Of a stretch of 50,172 nucleotides of DNA, positions 1 to 7,984 are shown piece after piece. Within the stretch, counting starts at the first letter, position 1, and every line of letters begins with the position of its first letter. Source of the DNA: an uncultured Collinsella sp. Its GTDB lineage: Bacteria > Actinomycetota > Coriobacteriia > Coriobacteriales > Coriobacteriaceae. The stretch lies in the NCBI GenBank assembly GCA_900551015.1, contig URUI01000005.1:1-50172 (forward strand), read 5' to 3'. Both the position numbers and the translations under genes were made by a program. The notes under the pieces were generated by a model. It did no database searches, had not been told where the DNA came from, and saw nothing but the letters and a program-made list of their open reading frames with translations.

Positions 1-156
1 CTCCATGTTGCCAAAGGTTTCAACAAATTTCTGAGCTAGATGCTCGTAGCGAAGAACGTTGGATGAGGCGCGGTCGGCGCCGTACAGCTGCCGGGTGACC
101 AGCGCCACGCGGCGCGATCCGTCGCGCTCGAGCGCGCCGTTGTTCAAATTGCCCAT
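1..156 (-). CDS. Unidentified protein, N-terminal 52 residues (gene runs off the left edge)
   Basis: An open frame starts at an ATG at 154-156 behind a good ribosome binding site (AAAGGAA) and stays open to the window edge. The visible part contains RRVALVT, which looks like the first strand of a FabG-type Rossmann fold, but the GxxxGIG loop that should follow is absent and the rest (ADRASSNVLRYEHLAQKF) looks helical. It lies 30 bases downstream of fabD, where fabG is often found. A short-chain reductase with an unusual start or a helical regulator are both possible. I do not assign a function. Confidence 0.45.
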   Translation of the reverse strand, partial: MGNLNNGALERDGSRRVALVTRQLYGADRASSNVLRYEHLAQKFVETFGNME

Positions 157-186
157 GTCATTCCTTTCGGGTATCAGCCCTGTGGA

Positions 187-1113
187 CTATGCGAGCTCGT
201 CGGCAATAGCTGCGACCTGCTCGGCCGTTTCGCACGAATACACACGAACGTCGCTCAACGTACGCTTGACCAGGCCCGACAGCGTTTTGCCAGGACCGAC
301 CTCAATAAACGTGTCGATGCCCTGGTCCTGCAGAGCATGCAGCGTGTCGACCCAGCGCACGGCATGACTCACCTGGTTGGCCAGCACCTCCGATGCCGCC
401 TGCGGGTCGGCCGGATAGGGCGCCGCCGTCATATTTGCCATAACAGGAATGAGCAACGGGGACGGCGCGTGACCGGCTTGGATATATGCAGCAAGGCCAC
501 AGGTCGCCTCGGCCATATAGGGGCTATGGAATGCACCCGACACCGCGACCTTCATGGCGCGACCGCCAGCCTCTTTTACCAGGACGTCGAGGGTCTGCAA
601 CGCATCGGGCGCTCCGGCCACAACCGTCTGCTGGGGGCTGTTGTAGTTGACCGGCCAACAGTCCTCGCCTGCCTGTTTTGCCAGGCCCTCAACTTGCGCC
701 GCATCGAGCTTGATGACGGCGCGCATGCCGCCGGGGTGACGCTCGGCCGCCATGGCCATCAATGCCGCGCGCTCACACACGAGCTCAAAACCCGCTCGCG
801 TATCGAACGCCCCCGCAAAGGTGAGTGCAGCGACCTCGCCCAGCGAGAATCCCGCACAGGCGGCAGGCACCACGCCGCGCTCGCGCAGGGCGACAGCGAC
901 AGCCAAGTCGTGCACGAACACGCAAGGCTGCGTATTCACGGTCTGCGACAGCTCCTCCTTGGAGGCGCTCCGGCACTGCTCACTGGTTCCCGGACGCACC
1001 TCGTCGGCGATCGCGAACACCTCCGCAGCCGCCGGCGATGCTTCGATAAGATCGACGCCCATCGCGGGATGCTGGGCACCCTGACCGGCAAACAGAAACG
1101 CTACGCTACCCAT
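187..1113 (-). CDS. fabD: Malonyl-CoA:ACP transacylase
   Basis: FabD moves malonyl from CoA to acyl carrier protein, supplying extender units for cytosolic type II fatty acid synthesis. The 308-residue length is typical. Visible motifs are GQGAQ at residues 10-14, the nucleophile elbow GFSLGE with Ser90, and the catalytic histidine in GAFHSPYM (His196). The start chosen is the ATG at 1111-1113, whose protein begins MGSVAFLFAGQGAQ; an open frame extends further upstream but that extension has no FabD similarity. The start overlaps the end of fabK by 13 bases, so the two are probably translationally coupled in the fabH-acpP-fabK-fabD operon. Confidence 0.95.
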   Translation of the reverse strand: MGSVAFLFAGQGAQHPAMGVDLIEASPAAAEVFAIADEVRPGTSEQCRSASKEELSQTVNTQPCVFVHDLAVAVALRERGVVPAACAGFSLGEVAALTFAGAFDTRAGFELVCERAALMAMAAERHPGGMRAVIKLDAAQVEGLAKQAGEDCWPVNYNSPQQTVVAGAPDALQTLDVLVKEAGGRAMKVAVSGAFHSPYMAEATCGLAAYIQAGHAPSPLLIPVMANMTAAPYPADPQAASEVLANQVSHAVRWVDTLHALQDQGIDTFIEVGPGKTLSGLVKRTLSDVRVYSCETAEQVAAIADELA

Positions 1114-2045
1114 GCGGACGCACCCTTCAGGACATGCTCGGCGCCATCGACCAGATCGTCGACGATTTCGCGTGCGCTCTGACGTTCGTTGACCATGCCA
1201 GCAATCTGTCCGCACAAATACGAACCCTCTTCGTAATTACCGTCCTTTGCGGCTTTACGAAGCGCGCCCGTGCCCATGGCCCCAAGCTCCTCGGGGCTTG
1301 CGCCCGCCGCCTCGTTCTTGGCATACGCGTTGGTGAAGGGGCTCTTGAGGGCGCGAACCGGATGTCCCGTCGAGCGACCGGTCGCACGCGTCGACGTGTC
1401 GCCCGCCTTGAGCACTAGCTCTTTGTACTGTTCGGATACGGTGCACTCGTTTGCGACCAGAAAGCGTGTTCCCACCTGGACGCCGGCAGCGCCGAGCATA
1501 AAAGCGGCCGCCACGCCGCGGCCATCGGCGATGCCGCCAGCCGCAACCACGGGAATATCGACCGCATCGACAACCTGCGGGACAAGTGCCATCGTCGAGG
1601 TCTCGCCAATATGGCCGCCTGATTCGGTGCCCTCGGCAACCACGGCAGTGGCTCCGCGACGCGCCACGAGACGCGCCAGCGCCACCGAAGCCACGACGGG
1701 AATAACCTTGATGCCCGCCTCGTTCCACGCCTTCATGTACTTGGTGGGATTGCCGGCACCGGTCACCACAACGGGCACCCGCTCATCAATCGCCACTTGT
1801 GCGACCTCGTCGACAAACGGGCTCATGAGCATAACGTTGACGCCAAAGGGCTTATCCGTCTTGGCGCGCAGCTCGTGAATCTGATCGCGCAGCCAGTTTG
1901 CGTCGGCATTCATGGCCGCGATAATGCCTAAGCCGCCTGCCTCGGACACGGCAGATGCCAACGAGGCGTCGGCAATCCAGGCCATGCCACCCTGGAACAC
2001 GGGCTTTTCGATGCCGAGCAAATCGCAGAGAGGAGACTTGAGCAT
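1101..2045 (-). CDS. fabK: FabK-type enoyl-ACP reductase II (FMN enzyme)
   Basis: Predicted flavin-dependent enoyl-ACP reductase carrying out the last reduction of fatty acid elongation, in place of FabI. The fold is a TIM barrel of the nitronate monooxygenase/FabK family: FQGGMAWI near the N-terminus, VVTGAGNP in the middle, and the phosphate-binding stretch AEGTESGGHIGE. Nitronate monooxygenase is the alternative by sequence alone, but the position between acpP and fabD makes FabK much more likely. The ATG at 2043-2045 is preceded by GGAG at good spacing. A GTG directly before it (2046-2048) overlaps the acpP stop and is a possible alternative start. No fabI is seen in the window. Confidence 0.9.
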   Translation of the reverse strand: MLKSPLCDLLGIEKPVFQGGMAWIADASLASAVSEAGGLGIIAAMNADANWLRDQIHELRAKTDKPFGVNVMLMSPFVDEVAQVAIDERVPVVVTGAGNPTKYMKAWNEAGIKVIPVVASVALARLVARRGATAVVAEGTESGGHIGETSTMALVPQVVDAVDIPVVAAGGIADGRGVAAAFMLGAAGVQVGTRFLVANECTVSEQYKELVLKAGDTSTRATGRSTGHPVRALKSPFTNAYAKNEAAGASPEELGAMGTGALRKAAKDGNYEEGSYLCGQIAGMVNERQSAREIVDDLVDGAEHVLKGASAWVA

Positions 2046-2047
2046 CA

Positions 2048-2284
2048 CTACTTCTCCAATGCCGCCTCGACCGTATCGACGAATTCGCCGACCGTCTTGG
2101 GGTTCTCCTCGGTATCGAGCTCAATGCCAAACTCGTCCTCGACGGCAACGAGGATCTCGACGGTACCCAGGCTGTCGAGGCCAATCTCCTCGAGCGTGGA
2201 CTCGGGCTTCATCTCGACATCGTCAAGGCCGGCGGTCTCGCGGATAACGTCGCAAACGCGCTCGAAGGTCTTCTGATCTGCCAT
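2048..2284 (-). CDS. acpP: Acyl carrier protein
   Basis: A small acidic protein of 78 residues that carries growing acyl chains on a phosphopantetheine arm. The attachment motif is EIGLDSLG with Ser38. The start is the ATG at 2282-2284 (MADQKTFERV), preceded by AAAGGAG. An in-frame upstream ATG would add a basic, ACP-unlike segment and was rejected. The stop codon overlaps or abuts the fabK start, and fabH lies 52 bases upstream, so acpP sits inside the same minus-strand operon. Confidence 0.96.
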   Translation of the reverse strand: MADQKTFERVCDVIRETAGLDDVEMKPESTLEEIGLDSLGTVEILVAVEDEFGIELDTEENPKTVGEFVDTVEAALEK

Positions 2285-2336
2285 GGTAGTTCTCCTTTGT
2301 TTGTGCCCCAGGGGCGTTTTCATTTCCTATGTGCAA

Positions 2337-3296
2337 CTACTTCCAGCGAAGTAGATAGCCACCTACATCCAAGCCGGCGCCAAATCCGACCAGGGCGATG
2401 GTGTCGTCCGCGTGCAGCGCGCCGGTATTTGCCAGTCGATCGAGAGCAAGCGGAATACAGGCGCTCGAGATGTTGCCAGTTTCACGCAACGTTCGGACCA
2501 CACGGTCGTCCGGCACACCCAGGCGCTTGACTGCCTGGCTCAAGATTCGTTCGTTAGCCTGATGGAATACAAAGTGGTCGATGTCCTCGACCGCGATGCT
2601 CGCGTCGCAGGCGAGCTTGTTGACCGTGTCGCAGATGGCATTGACGCCAAACTTGAAGACGCGACGGCCGTTCATGGAAAGCACGCTTTCGCAGTCCTGC
2701 GCCGTCTTATACGGCGAGGAGCCCGCCAATCCGGGAACGCGCAGTGTTTCGACGTAAGGTGACGTCGAAAGCTCAACAGCAAGGGGATTCTCTCCCCCAG
2801 CCTCTATGACCGCAGCACCCGCGCCGTCGCCAAAGAGCACGCACGTGGCACGGTCGGTCCAATCGAGCGCGCGCGTCATCTGCTCGGCGGCAACGACCAG
2901 CACGTGCTTGGCGCGACCGCGGGCGATATAGCCCTCGGCGACATCGAGCGCAAATACGAAGCCGGCACAAGCCGCCGAAACGTCGAAGGCAGGACATGTG
3001 GCACCCAGGCGCTCAGCAACGGCACACGCTTCGGCGGGGACGAGATGATCGCCCGTCGTCGTCGAGCAGACGATCAGATCCAGCTGGCTCGCATCGATTC
3101 CGGACGTCTGGAGCGCTTGCTCGCTCGCTGCCACGGCAAGGTCGTCAAGTGACTCGGTGGTGCAGACGTGGCGGCTCTTGATCCCCGTGCGGGTAAAAAT
3201 CCACTCATCCGAGGTATCGAGGAATTCGGACAGCTCGTCGTTGGAAACGCTGCGCTTGGGAAGCGCCGAGCCTGTTCCAAGAATCGTGAAACCCAT
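2337..3296 (-). CDS. fabH: 3-oxoacyl-ACP synthase III
   Basis: FabH condenses a short acyl-CoA primer with malonyl-ACP and so starts fatty acid synthesis. The protein has 319 residues with the complete catalytic triad: Cys110 in VSAACAGF, His245 in FHQANER and Asn275 in GNISSAC. The glycine-rich GFGAGLDVGGYLLRWK end is also standard. The start is the ATG at 3294-3296 behind a near-perfect AAAGGAGG; a longer upstream open frame reads through the regulatory region and was rejected. It is the first gene of the operon and is divergent from birA across an intergenic region holding a repeated motif. Confidence 0.96.
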   Translation of the reverse strand: MGFTILGTGSALPKRSVSNDELSEFLDTSDEWIFTRTGIKSRHVCTTESLDDLAVAASEQALQTSGIDASQLDLIVCSTTTGDHLVPAEACAVAERLGATCPAFDVSAACAGFVFALDVAEGYIARGRAKHVLVVAAEQMTRALDWTDRATCVLFGDGAGAAVIEAGGENPLAVELSTSPYVETLRVPGLAGSSPYKTAQDCESVLSMNGRRVFKFGVNAICDTVNKLACDASIAVEDIDHFVFHQANERILSQAVKRLGVPDDRVVRTLRETGNISSACIPLALDRLANTGALHADDTIALVGFGAGLDVGGYLLRWK

Positions 3297-3312
3297 CACT
3301 AACCTCCTTTGA

Positions 3313-3379
3313 GTTGTTGACGTGTTTACATCAACCAAGAGAGGATAGCGCATTTTTGTCGTTGTTGACGTGTTAACAT
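3313..3379. promoter_or_regulatory. Two direct copies of a 19-bp motif between fabH and birA (candidate operator)
   Basis: The motif GTTGTTGACGTGTTTACAT occurs at 3313-3331 and again, with a single change (A for T), at 3361-3379. The copies start 48 bases apart. Both lie in the divergent intergenic region; the first is 17 bases from the fabH start. Part of the first copy can also be read as an inverted repeat (GTTGA, ten bases, TCAAC), but the second copy cannot. The copies do not match the FapR site pattern known to me. A repressor of fatty acid synthesis is the natural inference, but the regulator is unknown. Confidence 0.55.
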
Positions 3380-3472
3380 TAAATTGTCCAAATGCGACAA
3401 AGGCTTCACATTGTGTCTACTTCTCGACACCATTGCGTTATTCACTTATTCATTAAGGAGGTAGCAGCCGTT

Positions 3473-4249
3473 ATGGATGCCAAATTAACGATAGTCGACG
3501 TAACCGGATCGACCAACGATGACCTGCTCGAGGCAGGAAAACAGGGTGCGCCGCACGGCACGGGACTTGCCGCCCGCGCGCAAACGGCAGGACGTGGCCG
3601 ACGCGGCCACAAGTGGGATTCAACCGCCGGCAACCTGTTGCTCTCGATTGTCCTGCGTCCACGTGTTGATCCCGCCAAGTACTCTGGTCTTGCCGCCGTC
3701 AGCGGCCTAGCGGTGCTCGAGGCACTCGAGGCGCAAGGTCTTGCTAACGAGATCGGCCTCAAATGGCCCAACGACCTCGTCGCGCGAGGGCGCAAACTCG
3801 GCGGCATTCTGGTCGAAGCCGCACGCGATAACGAAGGCAAACCTTTCGCTGTCTGCGGCATTGGCGTCAATGTGAACTATGTGCCTTCGGAGGTTCCCGA
3901 TGGCGGCCTGGCGGCAATTGGCCTCTCAGACCTCAACGAGAATGTTCCCGCCGTCGATGTGCTACTCAAGGAGGTCTATTACACCGTCGTAAACGCTGTG
4001 GACGCGTGGGCAGATCTGCTCGACGCCATGAAAGAAAACACTGGGCCGCTCGCGCCCGTCCACGGCGAATATGTCACTCACCTCAATTGGATCGGAGAGC
4101 ACGTTATCGCCCGTTCCCCTGCCGGTGACGAGCTGGCACGCGGCATCTTTAAAACCGTCGATGCCTTTGGTCGCGCATGTATCGAAACGGAAGGCGGCTT
4201 GCGATCCTTCCATTTTGAGGAGGCATCGCTGCGTCCCTTGAGCGAATAG
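3473..4249 (+). CDS. birA: Monofunctional biotin-[acetyl-CoA carboxylase] ligase
   Basis: Attaches biotin to the carrier domain of biotin enzymes such as acetyl-CoA carboxylase, which supplies malonyl-CoA to the neighbouring fab genes. The 258-residue protein has the biotinyl-AMP loop GRGRRGHKW (residues 41-48) and the signature KWPNDLV (98-103), followed by GGILVE. The N-terminal winged-helix domain of E. coli-type BirA is absent, so it should not act as a repressor itself. The start is the ATG at 3473-3475, with AAGGAGG ending 11 bases upstream. It is transcribed away from fabH. Confidence 0.93.
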   Translation: MDAKLTIVDVTGSTNDDLLEAGKQGAPHGTGLAARAQTAGRGRRGHKWDSTAGNLLLSIVLRPRVDPAKYSGLAAVSGLAVLEALEAQGLANEIGLKWPNDLVARGRKLGGILVEAARDNEGKPFAVCGIGVNVNYVPSEVPDGGLAAIGLSDLNENVPAVDVLLKEVYYTVVNAVDAWADLLDAMKENTGPLAPVHGEYVTHLNWIGEHVIARSPAGDELARGIFKTVDAFGRACIETEGGLRSFHFEEASLRPLSE

Positions 4250-4301
4250 GGCGCTGCAGCCACCTACTCGGCAGCAATGCCCGGCAGTCCAAACCATTAT
4301 T

Positions 4302-4343
4302 CAAAACAAAAGAGCCCCGCTACCAAAATGGCAGCGGGGCTCT
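4302..4343 (-). terminator. Intrinsic terminator downstream of rpsJ
   Basis: A GC-rich stem of 14 pairs with one mismatch (arms at 4311-4324 and 4330-4343, AGAGCCCCGCT and its complement) encloses a 5-base loop. On the minus strand it is followed by a T-rich run (TTTGTTTTG). It ends the rpsL-rpsG-fusA-rpsJ unit and may also stop readthrough from the convergent birA. Confidence 0.85.
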
Positions 4344-4364
4344 GTAAGCTATGAGCGATATCGC

Positions 4365-4673
4365 TTAGAGCTTGATGTCGATGTCGACGCCAGCGGGGAG
4401 GTCGAGACGCATGAGCGAATCAACGGTGCCCGAGGTGGGGTCGAGGATGTCGATGAGGCGCTTGTGGGTGCGCATCTCGAACTGCTCACGGGAGTCCTTG
4501 TTCACGTGCGGCGAGCGGATAACCGTGTACAGGTTGCGCTCGGTGGGCAGGGGGACAGGACCGGAAACGCGAGCGCCGGTCTTCTGAGCGGTCTCGACGA
4601 TGAGCTTCGCGGACTGATCGACGACCTCGTGATCATAGCCCTTGAGGCGAATGCGGATCTTCTGGGTAGCCAA
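4365..4673 (-). CDS. rpsJ: 30S ribosomal protein S10
   Basis: S10 is a 30S head protein that also acts as the NusE antitermination factor. The 102 residues contain family signatures IRIRLKGYDH, GPVPLPTE and THKRLIDI. The start codon is TTG (4671-4673), with GGAGG seven bases upstream; no ATG or GTG fits. It follows fusA by 60 bases and is the last gene of the str unit here. It is not followed by the usual rplC-rplD genes: a terminator and then birA come next. Confidence 0.96.
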   Translation of the reverse strand: MATQKIRIRLKGYDHEVVDQSAKLIVETAQKTGARVSGPVPLPTERNLYTVIRSPHVNKDSREQFEMRTHKRLIDILDPTSGTVDSLMRLDLPAGVDIDIKL

Positions 4674-4733
4674 CTTAAACCTCCAAAGAGTGCGAGAGAT
4701 GTTCTCGCGGATTACGTAACAGGGAGCTCGAAC

Positions 4734-6833
4734 TTAGGCGTTCTTGCTCATGACCTCGTCCACGATGGACTTGGGCGCGGGCTCATAAGAGTCGAACTGC
4801 ATCGTGTAAGATGCACGGCCCTGGGTCTGGGAGCGAAGGTCGGTAGCGTAACCGAACATCTCGCCCAGCGGCACCTTGGCACGGATGAGCTTGCTGTTCT
4901 TGCGATCCTCCATGCCCTCGATCTTGCCGCGGCGACCGGAGAGGTTGCCCATAACGTCGCCCATGTACTGCTCGGGCGTCTCGACCTCGACAGCCATAAT
5001 CGGCTCGAGCAGCTGCGGGTCGGACTTCTTGAGGGCGTCCTTGATAGCCATGGAACCGGCGATCTTGAAGGCGGCCTCGGAGGAGTCGACCTCGTGGTAA
5101 GAACCGTCGAACAGGGTGACCTTAACGTCGAGGACCGGGAAGCCGGCGATAACACCGGTGTTCAGGGCCTCCTGGATGCCCTTGTCGATGGACGGGATGT
5201 ACTCCTTGGGCACGACACCGCCGACGATAGCGTTGACGAACTCGTAGCCGAAGCCCTCCTCCATCTTCTCGAGCTTGATGACGGCGTGGCCGTACTGACC
5301 GCGACCACCGGACTGACGGACGAACTTGCCCTCAGCCTTCTCAACGTCGTGACCAGCGGTCTCGCGGTAGGCAACCTGGGGCTTACCAACGTTAGCGTCA
5401 ACCTTGAACTCGCGGAGCAGACGGTCGACGATGATCTCGAGGTGCAACTCGCCCATGCCGGCGATGATGGTCTGGCCGGTCTCGTGGTTGGTGGACACCT
5501 GGAAGGTCGGGTCCTCCTCGGCGAGCTTGGTCAGAGCCAGGGACATCTTGTCCTGCTCGGCCTTGGTCTTGGGCTCAATGGCAACGTCGATAACGGGCTT
5601 GGCGAACTCGATCTTCTCGAGGACGATCTCCTTGCCCTCGGCGCACAGGGTGTCACCGGTGGTGGAGTTCTTGAAGCCGACGCAAGCGACGATGTCGCCG
5701 GCGGCAGCGTCGTCACGGTCGATACGCTCGGCGGCGTTCATCTCGAGGATGCGGCCGAGGCGCTCACGCTGACCGTTGGAAGCATTGATCACGTAGGAGC
5801 CGGACTCGGCACGGCCGGAGTAAACGCGGACGTAGGTGAGCTTACCGACGAACGGGTCGGTCATGATCTTGAAGACCAGGCCGGAGAAGGGCTCGTCGAA
5901 GGAAGGATGACGCTGGATCTCCTCGCCGGTGTCCGGATCGGTACCGGTGACAGCCTCGACGTCGAGCGGGCTGGGCAGGTAGTCGACGACAGCATCGAGC
6001 AGCTCCTGAACGCCCTTGTTCTTGTAGGCGGAGCCCACGAAGACGAGGTTGAGCTCGTTGGCCAGAACACCCTTGCGCAGAGCAGCCTTGAGCTCCTCGA
6101 CGGTGAAGTCCTCCTCCATGAGGATCTTCTCCATGAGCTCGTCGTCAAAGCTGGCAGCAGCGTCGAGGAGCTCCTCGCGCTTGGTGGCAGCGATGTCGGC
6201 AAACTCAGCCGGGATCTCGTCCATCGGCTCGGGGTAGGTCATGCCCTTCTCGTCGGCCTTGAAGTCCCATGCAGTCATGGTGACCAGGTCGATGACGCCC
6301 CAGAAGTTGTCCTCGGCGCCCATCGGGACCTGAGCGGCCACGGCGTTAGCGTCGAGACGATCCTTCATGGTCTCGATAGCGTTGAAGAAGTCAGCGCCCA
6401 CGCGGTCATACTTGTTGATGAAGGCGATGCGGGGGACGTTGAAGGTGGAAGCCTGACGCCAAACGGTCTCAGACTGGGGCTGAACGCCGGCAACGGCGTC
6501 GAAGACGGCGACAGCGCCATCGAGGACGCGCAGGCAGCGCTCGACCTCGGCGGTGAAGTCAACGTGGCCCGGGGTGTCGATGATCTGGATGCGGTAGTCG
6601 GTACCGTCCTTCTTCCAGAAGCACGTGGTAGCAGCGGAGGTAATGGTTACGCCGCGCTCCTGCTCCTGAACCATCCAGTCCATGGTGGCAGCGCCCTCAT
6701 GGACCTCACCGATCTTGTGGGTCTTACCGGTGTAGTAAAGAATACGCTCGGTCGTGGTGGTCTTACCGGCATCGATGTGGGCCATGATGCCGATGTTACG
6801 GGTATCGGAAAGCTTGTACTTAGGCTTAGCCAT
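4734..6833 (-). CDS. fusA: Elongation factor G
   Basis: EF-G is the GTPase that drives translocation on the ribosome. At 699 residues it is full length, with the P-loop AHIDAGKTT near residues 18-26, the switch region QEQERGVTI, the DTPGHVDF motif and the NKYD base-recognition motif (NKxD). Domains II to V follow, ending in the fourth-domain stretch SGGRGQYGHAVI and the C-terminal QTQGRASYTM. The start is ATG behind AAGGA. It is co-directional with rpsG 20 bases upstream. The tuf gene that commonly follows fusA is missing here and is found at 49.5 kb. Confidence 0.98.
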   Translation of the reverse strand: MAKPKYKLSDTRNIGIMAHIDAGKTTTTERILYYTGKTHKIGEVHEGAATMDWMVQEQERGVTITSAATTCFWKKDGTDYRIQIIDTPGHVDFTAEVERCLRVLDGAVAVFDAVAGVQPQSETVWRQASTFNVPRIAFINKYDRVGADFFNAIETMKDRLDANAVAAQVPMGAEDNFWGVIDLVTMTAWDFKADEKGMTYPEPMDEIPAEFADIAATKREELLDAAASFDDELMEKILMEEDFTVEELKAALRKGVLANELNLVFVGSAYKNKGVQELLDAVVDYLPSPLDVEAVTGTDPDTGEEIQRHPSFDEPFSGLVFKIMTDPFVGKLTYVRVYSGRAESGSYVINASNGQRERLGRILEMNAAERIDRDDAAAGDIVACVGFKNSTTGDTLCAEGKEIVLEKIEFAKPVIDVAIEPKTKAEQDKMSLALTKLAEEDPTFQVSTNHETGQTIIAGMGELHLEIIVDRLLREFKVDANVGKPQVAYRETAGHDVEKAEGKFVRQSGGRGQYGHAVIKLEKMEEGFGYEFVNAIVGGVVPKEYIPSIDKGIQEALNTGVIAGFPVLDVKVTLFDGSYHEVDSSEAAFKIAGSMAIKDALKKSDPQLLEPIMAVEVETPEQYMGDVMGNLSGRRGKIEGMEDRKNSKLIRAKVPLGEMFGYATDLRSQTQGRASYTMQFDSYEPAPKSIVDEVMSKNA

Positions 6834-6852
6834 GTTAGTTCCTTACCTTAAC

Positions 6853-7326
6853 TTACCAACGATAGTGAGAGAACGCGCGGTTGGCCTCGGCCATCTTGAA
6901 GACGTCCTCACGCTTCTTGACGGAAGCGCCCAGGCCGTTGGAAGCGTCGAGGATCTCGTTGGCGAGACGCTCGGCCATGGTCTTCTCCTTGCGAGCGCGG
7001 GAGAAGTTGACGATCCAGCGAATGCCCAGAGCGGTGGAACGACGGGAGTTGACCTCCATCGGGACCTGATAGGTAGCGCCACCGACACGCTTGGGCTTAA
7101 CCTCGAGCGTGGGCTTGACGTTGTCCATAGCCTTCTTGAAGGTAGCGAGAGCGTCGCCACCCTCGGACTTCTCGGCAACGATCTCGAAAGCGGTGTAAAC
7201 GATGCGCTCAGCGGTGGCCTTCTTGCCGTCAAGAAGGACCTTGTTGATGAGCTGAGTCACCAGGCGGTTGTTGTAAACGGCGTCAGGCTGAACCTCACGA
7301 CGATTAGCTGCTGCACGACGCGGCAT
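6853..7326 (-). CDS. rpsG: 30S ribosomal protein S7
   Basis: S7 nucleates assembly of the 30S head and contacts the E-site tRNA. The 157 residues start MPRRAAANRRE and carry the conserved AFEIVAEKSEGGDALATFKKAMDN-type core, then the VGGATYQVP stretch and RARKEKTMAERLANE region. The ATG follows AAGGAGATTTCAC. It is the second gene of the str operon, 74 bases downstream of rpsL. Confidence 0.97.
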   Translation of the reverse strand: MPRRAAANRREVQPDAVYNNRLVTQLINKVLLDGKKATAERIVYTAFEIVAEKSEGGDALATFKKAMDNVKPTLEVKPKRVGGATYQVPMEVNSRRSTALGIRWIVNFSRARKEKTMAERLANEILDASNGLGASVKKREDVFKMAEANRAFSHYRW

Positions 7327-7400
7327 GTGAAATCTCCTTAAGTGTCTACCGTGCGGCGCTCAGGGCGGCACACGGCGAAAGTATCAAAACGTTATCTGGC

Positions 7401-7778
7401 TTATTTGGCCTTGGGGCGCTTAGCACCGTACTTGGAACGGGCCTGCATACGGTTCTGGACCGGAGCAGCGTCGTAGGCGCCACGGATGACGTGATAACGG
7501 ACACCAGGGAGGTCACGGACACGACCGCCGCGGACGAGCACGATGGAGTGCTCCTGCAGGTTGTGGCCCTCACCCGGGATGTAAGCAGTAACTTCGATGC
7601 CGTTGACAAGGCGAACACGGGCAACCTTACGAAGAGCCGAGTTCGGCTTCTTGGGGCTCGTGGTGAAGACGCGGGTGCACACGCCGCGCTTCTGGGAGTT
7701 GTGCTGCAGAGCAGCGTTCTTGGACTTCTTGGGCACGGAACGACGGCCCTGGCGAACCAGCTGGTTAATAGTAGGCAA
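7401..7778 (-). CDS. rpsL: 30S ribosomal protein S12, with arginine at position 88
   Basis: S12 lies at the decoding centre and controls tRNA selection accuracy. The 125-residue protein aligns without gaps to E. coli S12 through the key loops. Lys43 is kept in TSPKKPNSALRK, but in the second loop GGRVRDLPGVRYH the residue equivalent to E. coli Lys88 is Arg (codon CGT). In other bacteria a K88R change is a known streptomycin-resistance substitution. The start codon is TTG (7776-7778) behind GAAGGAG; no ATG fits. It is the first gene of the str unit, with a clear promoter 94 bases upstream. Confidence 0.96.
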   Translation of the reverse strand: MPTINQLVRQGRRSVPKKSKNAALQHNSQKRGVCTRVFTTSPKKPNSALRKVARVRLVNGIEVTAYIPGEGHNLQEHSIVLVRGGRVRDLPGVRYHVIRGAYDAAPVQNRMQARSKYGAKRPKAK

Positions 7779-7871
7779 AGCGTACTCCTTCTCGAATGAT
7801 TCCAGCTTTCTGTAAAGTGCAACGGCTTGAATCGAGGGGTCAGCATCCCCCTACGAAACACGCAGTTCGAT

Positions 7872-7900
7872 AGGATACGTGGCGTTAGCTGTGCCGTCAA
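7872..7900 (-). promoter_or_regulatory. Promoter of the rpsL-rpsG-fusA-rpsJ unit
   Basis: On the minus strand a -35 box TTGACG (7895-7900) and a -10 box TATCCT (7872-7877) are separated by exactly 17 bases, giving a leader of roughly 85-90 bases before rpsL. This is the only well-formed sigma-70-type promoter seen in the gap. Confidence 0.75.
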
Positions 7901-7984
7901 CAGACCACGCCGCCGGGCGTATCCCAAAATTGGCACATTTCCGCAAAGCCTACACAAAAGGAATCCCCTTCTGTGCGCGGGGGC

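Noticed and set aside
1101..2045. Nitronate monooxygenase instead of FabK
   Set aside because: The sequence family is shared, but the gene overlaps fabD and touches acpP in a fatty acid operon.
3313..3379. BirA operator of the E. coli type
   Set aside because: The TTGTAAACC/GGTTTACAA half-sites with 14-16 base spacing are not present, and this BirA has no DNA-binding domain.
4464..6851. A 795-codon open frame on the plus strand opposite fusA
   Set aside because: The same antisense effect; no domain is recognisable and there is no ribosome binding site.
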